DNA of 64,000 bases, taken from positions 1-64,000 of the forward strand of contig NZ_BOOF01000003.1 of assembly GCF_016863095.1 (NCBI RefSeq), given 5' to 3'. This DNA is from Microbispora siamensis. GTDB lineage: Bacteria > Actinomycetota > Actinomycetes > Streptosporangiales > Streptosporangiaceae. The notes beneath the pieces are model-generated. The model was given only the letters and a program-made list of their open reading frames with translations. It made no database searches and was not told the origin of the DNA. Every line of letters begins with the position of its first letter. Within the stretch, counting starts at the first letter, position 1. Positions 25,819 through 35,277 of the stretch are shown here, one piece after another. The position numbers and the translations under genes are program-made.

Positions 25819-27052
25819 ACAGGCGCCGCACGTCCTGCCCGCGGACGGACATGAGGACGCCGACCGCCGCGAGGCAGGCCACGACGGACGACCCGCCGTA
25901 CGACACCAAGGGCAGCGGGACCCCGACGATCGGGAGCAGGCCGACGACCATGCCGACGTTCACGAACGTCTGGACGCCGAACCAGCACACGATTCCGGCC
26001 GCCGCGAGGGTGCCGTACGGCGAGGCGGCCCGCGCCGCGACGCGCAGCCCGCGCGCGAGAACGGCCCACAGCAGCAGGAGCACGAGCGCGGAACCGGCGA
26101 ACCCGAGTTCCTCCCCCGCCACGGTGAAGACGAAGTCGGTGTGCTGCTCCGGCACGAAGCCGCCGCCGGTCTGGTCTCCCCGCAGCAGCCCCCGGCCGGA
26201 CAGCCCGCCGGAGCCGACCGTGATCAGCGCCTGGGCGGCGTTGTAGCCCGCGCCCTGCGGGTCGGCGAGCGGGTCGGCGAAGGTGAGCAGCCGATGCACC
26301 TGGTGTGGCCGCAGCAGCCCGAGGACCCACGCGAGCACCGCGGCGGCCGCCCCGGCGGACGCGAGCAGCCCGATCCACCGCCAGCGCACCCCCGCCGCGA
26401 CGAGCATGCCGAACGTGATCGCCGCGATGATCGTGAACGTGCCGAGGTCGGGCTGGAGCATGACCAGCCCCAGCGGCACGGCGGCCACGGCGAGCGCGAG
26501 CAGCACCTGCGCGCCGCGCGGCCGGTGCTCCCCGTCGGGCTGCTCCCCCAGCAGCATGGCGAGGATCAGCACGAGCGCCGGCTTGACCAGCTCAGACGGC
26601 TGCACCTGGAGGGCTCCGGCGCCGAGCCACGACTGCGCCCCGTTGACGGTGCGGCCGAGCGGGGTGAGCACGGCCAGCAGGCCCAGGCAGCCGAGCGCGT
26701 ACAACGGCGGGGTCCAGGCACGCAGCGCTCCGTGGTCGGCCAGCGCGAACGCGACCATCACGACGGCTCCCACCGCCACGTTCAGGAGCTGCCGCCGCAG
26801 GTAGGTCCGCGGGTCCTCACCCTCCGCCGCCAGCCTCGGGCCGGTCGACGCCCACACCAGCACGACTCCGACCAGGCACAGCGCGCCCGCGGCCCCGGCG
26901 AGGCCCCAATCGGGGACGCCTCCGGCGACGCGGCGCGCGAGGCGGGCGGCGGACCGCGACGCGGACCGTACGGCGGAGCTGGCCGGCCGGACGGGCCACC
27001 GGTACGGGGCCGGGGGCGTCGGGCGCGGCCGGACGGGAGCCGGCACAGTCAT
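25817..27052 (-). CDS. rodA: RodA/FtsW-family peptidoglycan glycosyltransferase
   Basis: This 411-residue SEDS protein has about ten membrane helices after a 60-residue basic tail. Family motifs are visible: LGAGALQVQPSELVKPALVLILA, VMLQPDLGTF, and the C-terminal VGVPLPLVSYGGSS. SEDS proteins polymerise lipid II with a class B PBP. The ATG at 27052 overlaps the pbp2 stop (ATGA) and has GGAGG five bases upstream. It forms one unit with pbp2 and mreB and probably acts in sidewall or spore-wall synthesis. Confidence 0.93.
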   Translation of the reverse strand: MTVPAPVRPRPTPPAPYRWPVRPASSAVRSASRSAARLARRVAGGVPDWGLAGAAGALCLVGVVLVWASTGPRLAAEGEDPRTYLRRQLLNVAVGAVVMVAFALADHGALRAWTPPLYALGCLGLLAVLTPLGRTVNGAQSWLGAGALQVQPSELVKPALVLILAMLLGEQPDGEHRPRGAQVLLALAVAAVPLGLVMLQPDLGTFTIIAAITFGMLVAAGVRWRWIGLLASAGAAAAVLAWVLGLLRPHQVHRLLTFADPLADPQGAGYNAAQALITVGSGGLSGRGLLRGDQTGGGFVPEQHTDFVFTVAGEELGFAGSALVLLLLWAVLARGLRVAARAASPYGTLAAAGIVCWFGVQTFVNVGMVVGLLPIVGVPLPLVSYGGSSVVACLAAVGVLMSVRGQDVRRL

Positions 27053-29157
27053 CGCGGCCTCCCCGTGTCGTCCCACGAGCCCCTGGTTCCGGACAGGCCG
27101 GTGGTTCCGGACAGGCCTATGGCAGCGGGCAGGCCATCGGTCTCGGAGACCCCCGTGGTCTCCGGAAGGCCGGCGGGCGGGCGTCCGCCCGGCAGCGCGG
27201 CCCTCCTGCCGTCGAGGCCGTAGATGCCGGACCAGATCTCACGGGCGGCCGGGGCGGCCGCCTCGGCCCCCGTGCCGCCCTCCGACACCACGACGACCAC
27301 CGCCAGGCGCGGATGGTCCGCCGGGGCGAACGAGGCGAACCAGGAGGTGTCGGCGGCTCCGTACGCCTCCGCGGTGCCCGTCTTGCCCGCCACCGGCACC
27401 TTGTCGAGCGGGAACCCGGCGAACGCCGGAGCGGCCGTGCCCGACCGGGGCACCTCGGCCAGGGCGTGCCGGATGTAGGCCAGCGTCCTGTCCGGCACCG
27501 GGAGGCGACCGGTCACCGGCGGGGTGATCTCCCGCAGCACCCGCCCGTCCCGGCCGACCACCGCTCTGCCGACCCGGGGGCTGAACAGCGTGCCGCCGTT
27601 GGCGAGGGCCGCGTACGCGCGGGCCAGTTGCAGCGGGGTGACGACCACGTCGCCCTGCCCGATCGAGAAGTTGGCGGCGTCACCGGCCGTCCACAGGTAG
27701 CCGTGGTCGCAGTTCTCCTTCGCGATGGCCGTGAGGTAGGCGGCGCGGCGCGGGTCGGTCCTGGCCACGGAGGGGTAGCCCGTCCGGGCGTCCGCGCACG
27801 TCTGCTTCCTCGTGCGCTCCCACGTCTCACGCTTCCAGGTCCGGTCGGGCACCCGGCCCGCGGCCTCGCCGGGCAGGTCCACGCCCGTACGGACGCCGAA
27901 GCCGAAGGCGCGGGCCATGTGCTGCATGGGGTCGGCGGGCCGCGGGGCGCCGTCGTCCTTCAGCCACAACCGGTGGGCGAACCGGTAGAAGATCGTGTCG
28001 CAGGACACCACGAGGGCGCGGTGGAGGTCCATGCCGCCGAGATTCGCCCCGCCGAAGTTGCGGAACGACCGGTCGCCGATCCGGTAGGAGCCGGAGCAGT
28101 CGTAGTGGCCGTCCAGGGGGTAGCCGGCCCGCGCCGCCGCGGCGGTGGACACGATCTTCCACGTGGAGGCGGGCGGCCACTGTCCCTGGATGGCCCGGGA
28201 GATCAGCGGCAGCCCGTGCGCCTCGCTCGTCAGGCGCGCGTAGTCGGCCTGCCGGATGCCGCCGGTCCACACGGAGGGGTCGTAGGCGGGGTATCCGGCG
28301 AGCGCGACGATCCGCCCGGTGCGCACGTCCATGACGACCGCCGCCCCCGAACCGGCCGCGCCCGCGACGCGCCCTGCCGCACGCTTCAGCGCCTTTTCCA
28401 CCACCGCCTGGACGCGGGCGTCGATGCTGGTGACCAGCGTCGCGCCGGGGACGGGCGCCCGCTCGCGCACCGTGCGCACGGCTCGCCCCGCGCTGTCCAC
28501 GACGACCTCGCGGCTGCCGGCCCGCCCGCTCAGATCGTCCTCGTACTGCGCTTCCAGTCCGTCGCGGCCTGTCGGTTCCGCGCCGCCCCGGCCGGCGCCG
28601 GAGGAGCCGGGCGCGAGGTAGCCCAGCAGGTGGGCGGCGAGCGTGCCCCGCGGATACTCCCGCACCGGCCGCCGCTCGACCCGTACCCCCGGCAGGTCGT
28701 CCTCGCGCTCCATGAGACGCAGCGCCACCCGCTCGCTCACCCCGCCCGCCACCGGCACCGGCTCGTACGGCGAGCCCGCCCAGCACGGCTTGTTCACCCC
28801 CGGCCCGCAGGGGCGCAGCCGGGCGGCCAACTCCTCTCGGGGCCGGCCGAGCAGTTCGGCCAGGCGGCTCAGCACCGCCCGCCCCCGGTCGGGCAGCCGG
28901 TCCAGCGCGGCGCGGTCGACGGACACCCGCACGGCCGCCCGGTCGCGCGCGAGCGGGCGGCCCCGGTCGTCCACGATCTCGCCGCGTACGGCGGGGACGA
29001 CGACGCGGCGGGTGTGGTTCTCGGCGGCCATCCGGGCGTACCGGTCGCCGTCGAGGACCTGCACCTGCCACAGACGGCCGAGCAGGACGAGGAAGAGCAC
29101 GGCCACGAGCAGGTGCACGACGAGCAGGCGGGAACGAGTCGGTCGTCGCATCATCAC
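27049..29157 (-). CDS. mrdA: Penicillin-binding protein 2 (class B transpeptidase)
   Basis: This 702-residue protein has a short cytoplasmic start and one membrane anchor (11-28). A pedestal domain follows (RGEIVDDRGRPLARD at 58-72), then the transpeptidase: S331-T-W-K334 nucleophile motif, S385-C-D387 in place of SxN, and K592-T-G594. A Gly/Pro/Ser-rich C-terminal tail with GLSGT-type repeats follows residue 650. The length is in range for actinobacterial PBP2. It starts at GTG 29157, 36 bases after mreB, and overlaps rodA, so elongation-type wall synthesis is its role. Confidence 0.93.
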   Translation of the reverse strand: MMMRRPTRSRLLVVHLLVAVLFLVLLGRLWQVQVLDGDRYARMAAENHTRRVVVPAVRGEIVDDRGRPLARDRAAVRVSVDRAALDRLPDRGRAVLSRLAELLGRPREELAARLRPCGPGVNKPCWAGSPYEPVPVAGGVSERVALRLMEREDDLPGVRVERRPVREYPRGTLAAHLLGYLAPGSSGAGRGGAEPTGRDGLEAQYEDDLSGRAGSREVVVDSAGRAVRTVRERAPVPGATLVTSIDARVQAVVEKALKRAAGRVAGAAGSGAAVVMDVRTGRIVALAGYPAYDPSVWTGGIRQADYARLTSEAHGLPLISRAIQGQWPPASTWKIVSTAAAARAGYPLDGHYDCSGSYRIGDRSFRNFGGANLGGMDLHRALVVSCDTIFYRFAHRLWLKDDGAPRPADPMQHMARAFGFGVRTGVDLPGEAAGRVPDRTWKRETWERTRKQTCADARTGYPSVARTDPRRAAYLTAIAKENCDHGYLWTAGDAANFSIGQGDVVVTPLQLARAYAALANGGTLFSPRVGRAVVGRDGRVLREITPPVTGRLPVPDRTLAYIRHALAEVPRSGTAAPAFAGFPLDKVPVAGKTGTAEAYGAADTSWFASFAPADHPRLAVVVVVSEGGTGAEAAAPAAREIWSGIYGLDGRRAALPGGRPPAGLPETTGVSETDGLPAAIGLSGTTGLSGTRGSWDDTGRPR

Positions 29158-29193
29158 CGAGTTGACGTAAAGGTCGGCGAGCAGGGGGAACGG

Positions 29194-30225
29194 TCAGCCG
29201 CGGGGTTCTGGCACCAGGACGTTCTGGAGCCGGTCGAAGTCCTCGACACAACGGCCCGAGCCGAGCGCCACGGAGTGGAGCGGGTTGTCCGCGAGCCTGA
29301 CGGGCATGCCGGTCGCCTCGGCCAGCCGCCGGTCGAGCCCGCGCAGCAGCGCGCCGCCTCCGGTCAGCACGATGCCGTTGCCGACCAGGTCGCCGGCCAG
29401 CTCCGGGGGGCACTGGTCGAGCGCGGTCTGGACCGAGTCGACGATCGCGTGGACCGGCTCCTCCAGGGCCTCGCGCACCTCCTCGGAGGACAGCGTCATC
29501 GTCCGCGGCAGGCCGGTCACCAGGTCGCGGCCCCGGATCTCGGTCGTGCGTTCCTCCTCGTGCTCCCACGCCGTCCCGATGTCGATCTTGATGCGCTCGG
29601 CCGCCCGCTCCCCGAGCAGCAGGGCATGCTCCTTCTTGACGTGGGCGATGATCGCCTCGTCGAGTTCGTCGCCGCCGACCCGCAGCGAGCGGGCCGTGAC
29701 GACACCGCCGAGCGCGATGATCGCGACCTCGGTGGTGCCGCCGCCGATGTCGACCACCATGCTGCCGGTGGCCTCGTTCACGGGCAGGCCGGAGCCGATG
29801 GCGGCGGCCATGGGCTCCTCGATGATGTAGACGCGCCGGGCGCCGGCCTGGTAGCCGGCCTCCTTCACGGCGCGCTGCTCGACGGCGGTGGTGCCGCTCG
29901 GCACGGCCACCACCATCCGCGGCTGAGTCAGGTAGCGCCGCCGGTGGACCTTCTGGATGAAGTAGCGGAGCATGCGCTCGGCCACGTCAAGGTCGGTGAT
30001 GACGCCGTCGGCGAGGGGGCGGATCGCCACGATGTTCCCGGGCGTCCGCCCGATCATCTGTTTCGCCTCGGCGCCCACCGCGACGATCCTGTCGGTGCGG
30101 GTGTCGACCGCCACCACCGAGGGTTCGTCGAGCACGATCCCGCGATCGCGCACGTACACGAGCGTGTTGGCCGTACCAAGATCGACTGCCATGTCACGGC
30201 CAAGCAGATCCAGAGAAAACCGCAT
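29194..30225 (-). CDS. mreB: MreB/Mbl actin-like cell-shape protein
   Basis: This 343-residue actin-fold ATPase contains phosphate-1 [39 protein letters not shown] (phosphate-2), [14 protein letters not shown], and the adenosine motif [17 protein letters not shown], all conserved in MreB. ATG 30225 is preferred over GTG 30237. It is followed directly by pbp2 and rodA; the mreC and mreD genes that normally lie between are absent. It organises the elongation or spore-wall machinery at the membrane. Confidence 0.95.
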   Translation of the reverse strand: MRFSLDLLGRDMAVDLGTANTLVYVRDRGIVLDEPSVVAVDTRTDRIVAVGAEAKQMIGRTPGNIVAIRPLADGVITDLDVAERMLRYFIQKVHRRRYLTQPRMVVAVPSGTTAVEQRAVKEAGYQAGARRVYIIEEPMAAAIGSGLPVNEATGSMVVDIGGGTTEVAIIALGGVVTARSLRVGGDELDEAIIAHVKKEHALLLGERAAERIKIDIGTAWEHEEERTTEIRGRDLVTGLPRTMTLSSEEVREALEEPVHAIVDSVQTALDQCPPELAGDLVGNGIVLTGGGALLRGLDRRLAEATGMPVRLADNPLHSVALGSGRCVEDFDRLQNVLVPEPRG

Positions 30226-30362
30226 CGCGATTCCCACAAGAAGATCGAAAAAGGCCGGAAGGATCCCCCAAAAGGGAGGATCAGTGGATCTACGGACATT
30301 TTACTCCGGCTAGCGATCTCCCTCACACCCGGAGGCTGCCCGTTTCGTTACGTTCACCGCTC

Positions 30363-30413
30363 TTGACCGTCCAACACAGCCGGGTATAAACACATACGAA
30401 ACAACATCGAAAC
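30363..30413 (+). promoter_or_regulatory. Promoter and repeated operator of the PTS operon
   Basis: TTGACC (30363-30368) and TATAAA (30385-30390) are spaced by 16 bases, a good sigma-70 type promoter. Two CGAAAC direct repeats (30397-30402 and 30408-30413) follow with an 11-base period, one helical turn, right before the deoR gene. They are the likely DeoR binding site. Confidence 0.65.
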
Positions 30414-30430
30414 GGCGGTGAACCAACACG

Positions 30431-31192
30431 ATGTACGCCGAGGAGCGGCAGCAGGAGATCCTGCGGGCGGCCCGCGACGCCGGCCGGGTCGACGTGGTGA
30501 CGCTGGCCGAGCGGTTCGGCGTCACGACGGAGACGATCCGCCGCGACCTGACCGCACTGGAGCGCGCGGGCGTCCTGCGGCGCGTGCACGGCGGCGCCAT
30601 CCCGGTCGAGCGCCTGGGGTTCGAGCCCGCCCTGGCCGCGCGGGACGAGGTGATGACGGCCGAGAAGGAGCACATCGCCAAGGCCGCCCTGGCCGAACTC
30701 CCCGAGGACGGCTCCGTGGTGATCGACGCGGGCTCCACGACGAGCCGGCTCGTGCAGGCGCTGCCTCCGGACCGCGAGCTCACCGTCGTCGTGAACTCGC
30801 CTCCGTTGGCCACGGTGCTGGCGGCCCGCCCCAACCTGACCGTGCTCATGCTGGGCGGCCGGGTGCGCGGCCGGACGCTGGCGACGGTGGAGGACTGGGC
30901 CATCCAGCAGTTGTCGCAGCTCAACGTCGACGTGGCCTTCATGGCCACCAACGGCTGCTCGGTGGCCAAGGGCCTGACCACCCCCGATCCGGCCGAGGCG
31001 GCGATCAAGCGGGCGATGATCGCCTGTGCCGACCGCGCCGTCCTGCTTGCCGACCACACGAAGTTCTCCGGCACCTACCTGGCGCGCTTCGCCACGCTCG
31101 GCGAGATCGACGTCGTCATCACCGACACCGGACTCGACCCCGACCAGGCCGCCGCGCTGGCCGCCGCGGGACCGGAGGTCGTCCGGGCATGA
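30431..31192 (+). CDS. DeoR-family transcriptional regulator of the PTS operon
   Basis: This 253-residue regulator has an N-terminal DeoR helix-turn-helix (RVDVVTLAERFGVTTETIRR, LERAGVLRRVHGGA). The sugar-phosphate sensor domain follows: VVIDAGSTTSRLVQAL, MLGGRVRGRTLATV, MATNGCSVAKGLTTPDP, LLADHTKFSG. It is first in the operon and overlaps the kinase gene by ATGA. It resembles the FruR/GlpR type and probably releases the promoter when a sugar phosphate builds up. Confidence 0.92.
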   Translation: MYAEERQQEILRAARDAGRVDVVTLAERFGVTTETIRRDLTALERAGVLRRVHGGAIPVERLGFEPALAARDEVMTAEKEHIAKAALAELPEDGSVVIDAGSTTSRLVQALPPDRELTVVVNSPPLATVLAARPNLTVLMLGGRVRGRTLATVEDWAIQQLSQLNVDVAFMATNGCSVAKGLTTPDPAEAAIKRAMIACADRAVLLADHTKFSGTYLARFATLGEIDVVITDTGLDPDQAAALAAAGPEVVRA

Positions 31193-32154
31193 TCCTCACG
31201 CTGACCCTCAACCCCAGCCTCGACCGCACGATCGAGGTCGGCGCGCTCACCCGCGGGGCCGTCATCCGGGCGGCCGCCACCCATCTCGACCCCGGCGGCA
31301 AGGGCGTCAACGTGTCGCGGGCCCTGCTGGCCAACGACGTCCGGTCGTGCGCGGTCATCCCGTACGGCGGCAGCGAGGGGCGCCGGCTCCTCGACCTGCT
31401 GTCGGCGGAGGGCATCGACATGATTCCCGTGCCGGTGGAGGGCCCCACCAGGTCCAACGTCGCGATCGCCGAGCCGGACGGCACCGTCACCAAGGTGAAC
31501 GAGCCGGGCACCGCGCTGACCCCCGCCGAGCTGGACACGCTGGCGGGCGCCGTGCTCGACGCCGCCAGATCGGCCGACTGGGTGGTCGCCTCGGGCAGCC
31601 TCCCGCCCGGCGTGCCCGTGGACGTCTACGCCGGGCTGTGCCGCCGGTTCGCCGGCGCCGGCATCAACCTCGCGGTCGACACGAGCGGCCCCGCCCTCGT
31701 GTCCGCGGTGAACGCCGGCCCCGCGCTGGTCAAGCCGAACCGCGACGAGCTCGCCGAGGCCACCGGCACGTCGATCGCCTGTGTCGGCGACGTGCTCGAC
31801 GCGGTCGGCAAGCTGCGCGCCATGGGCGCGCGGTCGGTCCTGACCAGCCTCGGTGCGGACGGCGCGCTGCTGGTCGAGGACGACGAGCAGGTCTGGTACG
31901 GCGAATGCGCGGTCGAGGAGCCGCGCAGCAGCGTGGGCGCGGGCGACGCCCTGCTGGCGGGCTTCCTCGCCGCCGGGGCCCGCGGCGGGGCGGCCCTCGC
32001 CGAGGGCCTGGCCTGGGCCGGCGCGGCCGTGGGGCTGCCCGGCAGCCGGATGCCCGGCCCGGCCGACATCGATCGCACACACGTCCGGATCGGTCCCCCC
32101 GACCCGGCCCGGCCGCTCACGCCACCCCCTCGCTCGGCGCTCGGGGGCGCTTGA
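31189..32154 (+). CDS. fruK: 1-Phosphofructokinase-type PfkB kinase
   Basis: The 321-residue PfkB-family kinase has the N-terminal signature TLTLNPSLDRTIEV, substrate motif GGKGVNVSRAL, VKPNRDELAE, and the C-terminal catalytic motif SSVGAGDALLAGFL with the base D. Members with this start phosphorylate fructose-1-phosphate or tagatose-6-phosphate. It is coupled to deoR and sits with polyol-type PTS genes, where it would convert the ketose phosphate to the bisphosphate. Confidence 0.9.
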   Translation: MILTLTLNPSLDRTIEVGALTRGAVIRAAATHLDPGGKGVNVSRALLANDVRSCAVIPYGGSEGRRLLDLLSAEGIDMIPVPVEGPTRSNVAIAEPDGTVTKVNEPGTALTPAELDTLAGAVLDAARSADWVVASGSLPPGVPVDVYAGLCRRFAGAGINLAVDTSGPALVSAVNAGPALVKPNRDELAEATGTSIACVGDVLDAVGKLRAMGARSVLTSLGADGALLVEDDEQVWYGECAVEEPRSSVGAGDALLAGFLAAGARGGAALAEGLAWAGAAVGLPGSRMPGPADIDRTHVRIGPPDPARPLTPPPRSALGGA

Positions 32155-32267
32155 GCGCGACGACCGTCCCTACCGATTCACTCGCCTCGCTCGCTCATAC
32201 CCGGGGGATGAGCGCCACCCCCCACCAACCGGCCAGCCAGGCCGGTCGCCCCGGAAGGAGCACGTCA

Positions 32268-33449
32268 ATGGCCACGCCTTATACCCCCACCGTTCACGGC
32301 ACCGGTGTGCGGGCCACGATCCAGCGCTTCGGCGGCCATCTCGCCGGGATGATCATGCCCAACATCGGCGCCTTCATCGCCTGGGGCCTCATCACGGCCC
32401 TGTTCATCCCGACCGGGTGGCTGCCGAACAAGACACTCGCCGAGCTCGTCGGCCCGATTATCAGCACCCTCCTCCCGGTGCTCATCGGCTACACCGGCGG
32501 CCGGATGGTCCACGCCCAGCGGGGCGCGGTCGTCGGCGCCGTCGCCACGATGGGCGTGGTCGTCGGGGCGGACGTCCCGATGTTCCTCGGCGCGATGATC
32601 ATCGGCCCGCTGGCCGCGCTGATCCTCAAGTACGTCGACCGGTTCACCTCCGAGCGGACCAGGGCCGGCTTCGAGATGCTGGTCGACAACTTCACCGCCG
32701 GCATCGTCGGCGCGGTGATGGCGATCGCCGGCGTCCTCGCCATCGGCCCGGTCGTGGAGAAGGTCACCGAGGTCGCGGGCAGCGGCGTCGAGTGGCTCAT
32801 CACCCACTCGCTGCTGCCGATCGCGTCGGTCATCATCGAGCCCGCCAAGGTGCTGTTCCTCAACAACGCGATCAACCACGGGGTGCTCGGGCCGCTGGGC
32901 GTCGCCGAGTCGGTCAAGCACGGCAAGTCGATCCTGTTCATGCTGGAGTCCAACCCCGGCCCGGGTCTCGGCCTGCTGATCGCCTACCTGCTGTTCGGCC
33001 CGAGGTCCCTGCGTCCCAGCACCCCCGCCGCCGTGATCATCCACTTCTTCGGCGGTATCCACGAGATCTACTTCCCGTACGTGCTGATGAAGCCGCGCCT
33101 GATCCTCGCGGTGATCGCCGGCGGCGCCTCGGGCGTGCTCACCTTCCTGGTCACCGGGGCGGGCCTGGTCGCGACGCCGTCGCCGGGCAGCATCTTCGCC
33201 TACATGGCGGTGACCCCGAAGGGCGGCTGGTTCGGCGTGATCGCCGGAATCGTGGTCGCGACGGCCGTCTCCTTCGCCGTCGCCGCCGCGCTGCTGGGCT
33301 TCGGCCGCGCCAACGGCGACCAGGCGGACGACCCGGCGCCGGACGCCATCGCGAACGACACCACCGACACCCCCATCACGAGCGGCGACGACCGCGACAC
33401 AACCGGCGAGACGGCGGCCGAGAGCGTGCCCGCCACCAAGGAGGCGTAG
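32268..33449 (+). CDS. PTS EIIC component, mannitol (MtlA) family
   Basis: The 393-residue membrane protein matches the EIIC part of mannitol permeases: IQRFGGHLAGMIMPNIGAFI, GYTGGRMVHAQRGAVVGA, NNAINHGVLGPLG, the substrate motif FFGGIHEIYFPYVLMKP, and MLESNPGPGLG. The EIIB domain is not fused here but encoded by the next gene; instead a 50-residue acidic linker ends the protein. GGAAGGAG precedes the ATG. It transports and phosphorylates a hexitol or related sugar. Confidence 0.92.
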   Translation: MATPYTPTVHGTGVRATIQRFGGHLAGMIMPNIGAFIAWGLITALFIPTGWLPNKTLAELVGPIISTLLPVLIGYTGGRMVHAQRGAVVGAVATMGVVVGADVPMFLGAMIIGPLAALILKYVDRFTSERTRAGFEMLVDNFTAGIVGAVMAIAGVLAIGPVVEKVTEVAGSGVEWLITHSLLPIASVIIEPAKVLFLNNAINHGVLGPLGVAESVKHGKSILFMLESNPGPGLGLLIAYLLFGPRSLRPSTPAAVIIHFFGGIHEIYFPYVLMKPRLILAVIAGGASGVLTFLVTGAGLVATPSPGSIFAYMAVTPKGGWFGVIAGIVVATAVSFAVAAALLGFGRANGDQADDPAPDAIANDTTDTPITSGDDRDTTGETAAESVPATKEA

Positions 33450-33453
33450 AACC

Positions 33454-33762
33454 GTGTCCAGCATCGAGGGCAAGGACGTCCGCAAGCTCATCGTGGCCTG
33501 CGACGCGGGCATGGGCAGCAGCGTCATGCTGGCGAGCACGCTGCGCAAGCAGCTCAAGGGCACCGCGGTCAGCGTGGAGCACACCCCGGTCAACTCGATC
33601 CCCGGGGACGCCGACGTGATCGTATGCCACACCGGGCTGGCCGACCGGGCCAGGGCGAGCGCCCCCGGCGTCGTGCTCGTGCCGTTTCAGGTCTTCATCG
33701 GCGACCCGGCCGTGGCGCGGGTCGTCACCGCCATCAAGAACGGGGGCACGATCGATGGCTGA
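33454..33762 (+). CDS. PTS EIIB component, mannitol type
   Basis: The 102-residue protein carries the phosphorylated cysteine C16 in KLIVACDAGMGSSVML, the mannitol EIIB loop. Downstream DVIVCHTGLADRA and VVTAIKNGGT complete the small Rossmann-like fold. It starts with GTG four bases after the EIIC stop and takes phosphate from EIIA (33755) to the EIIC-bound sugar. Confidence 0.92.
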   Translation: MSSIEGKDVRKLIVACDAGMGSSVMLASTLRKQLKGTAVSVEHTPVNSIPGDADVIVCHTGLADRARASAPGVVLVPFQVFIGDPAVARVVTAIKNGGTIDG

Positions 33763-34222
33763 CCGGGCCGGCACGGCCCCGCTCCCCCTCGACCCCCGCG
33801 CCGTACGGACGGCCGCCACCGCCGCGGACGTCGAGGACGCCATCCGGCAGTGCGGCGCCGTCCTCCGGGAGGTCGGCGCGGTGGACGGCGGCTACACCGA
33901 GGCCATGCTCGAACGCGAGCGGTCGATCTCCACGTACGTCGGCGAGGGCGTCGCCATCCCCCACGGCACGCTGACCTCGAAGGAGGCGGTCCGCCACGAC
34001 GCCATCTGCGTGCTGCGCTTCCCCGAGGGCGTCGACTGGCACGGCGAGCGGGTGACGGTGTGCGTCGGCATCGCGGCCCGCGGGGACGGCCACCTGCGGC
34101 TGCTGTCGGAACTCGCGCAGATCCTGCTCGACCCGGACCGTGCCGCGGCCCTGCGCGCCGCCACCGAGGTCGACGAGATCATCGAACTGCTGCAACCGGA
34201 CGGAGAGGAAGACTCCGAGTGA
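33755..34222 (+). CDS. PTS EIIA component, mannitol/fructose type
   Basis: The 155-residue PTS_EIIA_2 protein has the phosphorylated H70 in GVAIPHGT and the following conserved core DAICVLRFPEGVDW, GIAARGDGHLRLLSELAQIL. It overlaps the EIIB gene by eight bases and the dehydrogenase by four. It receives phosphate from HPr, encoded two genes on. Confidence 0.93.
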   Translation: MADRAGTAPLPLDPRAVRTAATAADVEDAIRQCGAVLREVGAVDGGYTEAMLERERSISTYVGEGVAIPHGTLTSKEAVRHDAICVLRFPEGVDWHGERVTVCVGIAARGDGHLRLLSELAQILLDPDRAAALRAATEVDEIIELLQPDGEEDSE

Positions 34223-35259
34223 AAGTCGCCCGTTTCCACGCTCCCGGGGACATCCGGCTGGAGGAGGTGCCCGAGCCCGTCGCCCGCCCCGGCGAGGTCA
34301 AGATCCGCGTACGCAACTGCTCGACGTGCGGCACGGACGTGAAGATCTACCGCTTCGGGCACCACCACATCAGGCCGCCCCGGGTGATGGGCCACGAGAT
34401 CGCCGGGGAGATCGTGGAGCTCGGCGAGGGCGTCACCGGCTGGAACCCGGGCGACCGGGTGCAGGTGATCGCCGCGATCCCCTGCGGCGAGTGCGAGGAG
34501 TGCCGCCGGGGTCACCGCACGGTCTGCCCCAACCAGGAGTCGATGGGCTACCACTACGACGGCGGCTTCGCGCAGTACATGGTCGTGCCGGCCAAGGTGC
34601 TCGCCGTGGACGGGCTCAACCGCATCCCCGACGGGGTGGGGTTCGCCGAGGCGTCCCTCGCCGAGCCGCTCGCCTGCGTGCTCAACGGGCAGGAGCTGGC
34701 CCGTGTCGGCGAAGGCGACGACGTGGTCGTCGTCGGCTCGGGCCCGATCGGCTGCCTGCACGTGCGGCTGGCCCGCTCGCGCGGCGCGGCCCGGGTGTTC
34801 CTCGCCGACCTGAACGCCGAGCGCCTCACGATGGCCGCCGACCTCGTACGGCCCGACGCGGCGATCTGCTCGGGCGAGACCGACCTCGTGGACGAGGTGC
34901 TCAAGCTGACCGGCGGCCGGGGCGCCGATGTGGTGATCACGGCGGCGGCCTCCGGTGCGGCCCAGCAGCAGGCGTTGCAGATGGCCGCTCGGCAGGGCCG
35001 GATCAGCTTCTTCGGCGGGCTGCCGAAGGACGACCCGATCATCGCCTGCGACTCCAACCTCGTGCACTACCGGGAACTGACCATCGTCGGCGCCAACGGG
35101 TCGAGCCCGGCGCACAACGCCCGCGCCCTGCGGCTCATCGCCGACGGAGCGGTGCCGGTCGCCGACCTGATCACCCATCGCCTCGGCCTGGACGAGGTCA
35201 TGGACGCCATCGACGTCGTCGCCCGCGGCGCCGCCATCAAGGTCACCATCGAGCCCTGA
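34219..35259 (+). CDS. Zinc-dependent polyol (phosphate) dehydrogenase, MDR family
   Basis: The 346-residue medium-chain dehydrogenase has a catalytic zinc site CSTCGTD (C37), GHE (59-60), structural zinc cysteines C89, C92, C95 and C103, and the nucleotide motif VVVGSGPIGCLHVRLA. It resembles sorbitol, threonine or GatD-type galactitol-1-phosphate dehydrogenases rather than MtlD. The GTG start overlaps EIIA by four bases. It likely oxidises the imported polyol phosphate to the ketose phosphate used by the PfkB kinase. Confidence 0.88.
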   Translation: MKVARFHAPGDIRLEEVPEPVARPGEVKIRVRNCSTCGTDVKIYRFGHHHIRPPRVMGHEIAGEIVELGEGVTGWNPGDRVQVIAAIPCGECEECRRGHRTVCPNQESMGYHYDGGFAQYMVVPAKVLAVDGLNRIPDGVGFAEASLAEPLACVLNGQELARVGEGDDVVVVGSGPIGCLHVRLARSRGAARVFLADLNAERLTMAADLVRPDAAICSGETDLVDEVLKLTGGRGADVVITAAASGAAQQQALQMAARQGRISFFGGLPKDDPIIACDSNLVHYRELTIVGANGSSPAHNARALRLIADGAVPVADLITHRLGLDEVMDAIDVVARGAAIKVTIEP

Positions 35260-35277
35260 GATCCGAGAGGTACAGCG

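Noticed and set aside
24531..26378. Extended 615-codon form of the Nudix-like gene
   Set aside because: The upstream part reads rodA out of frame; AGGAGG before ATG 25667 sets the real start.
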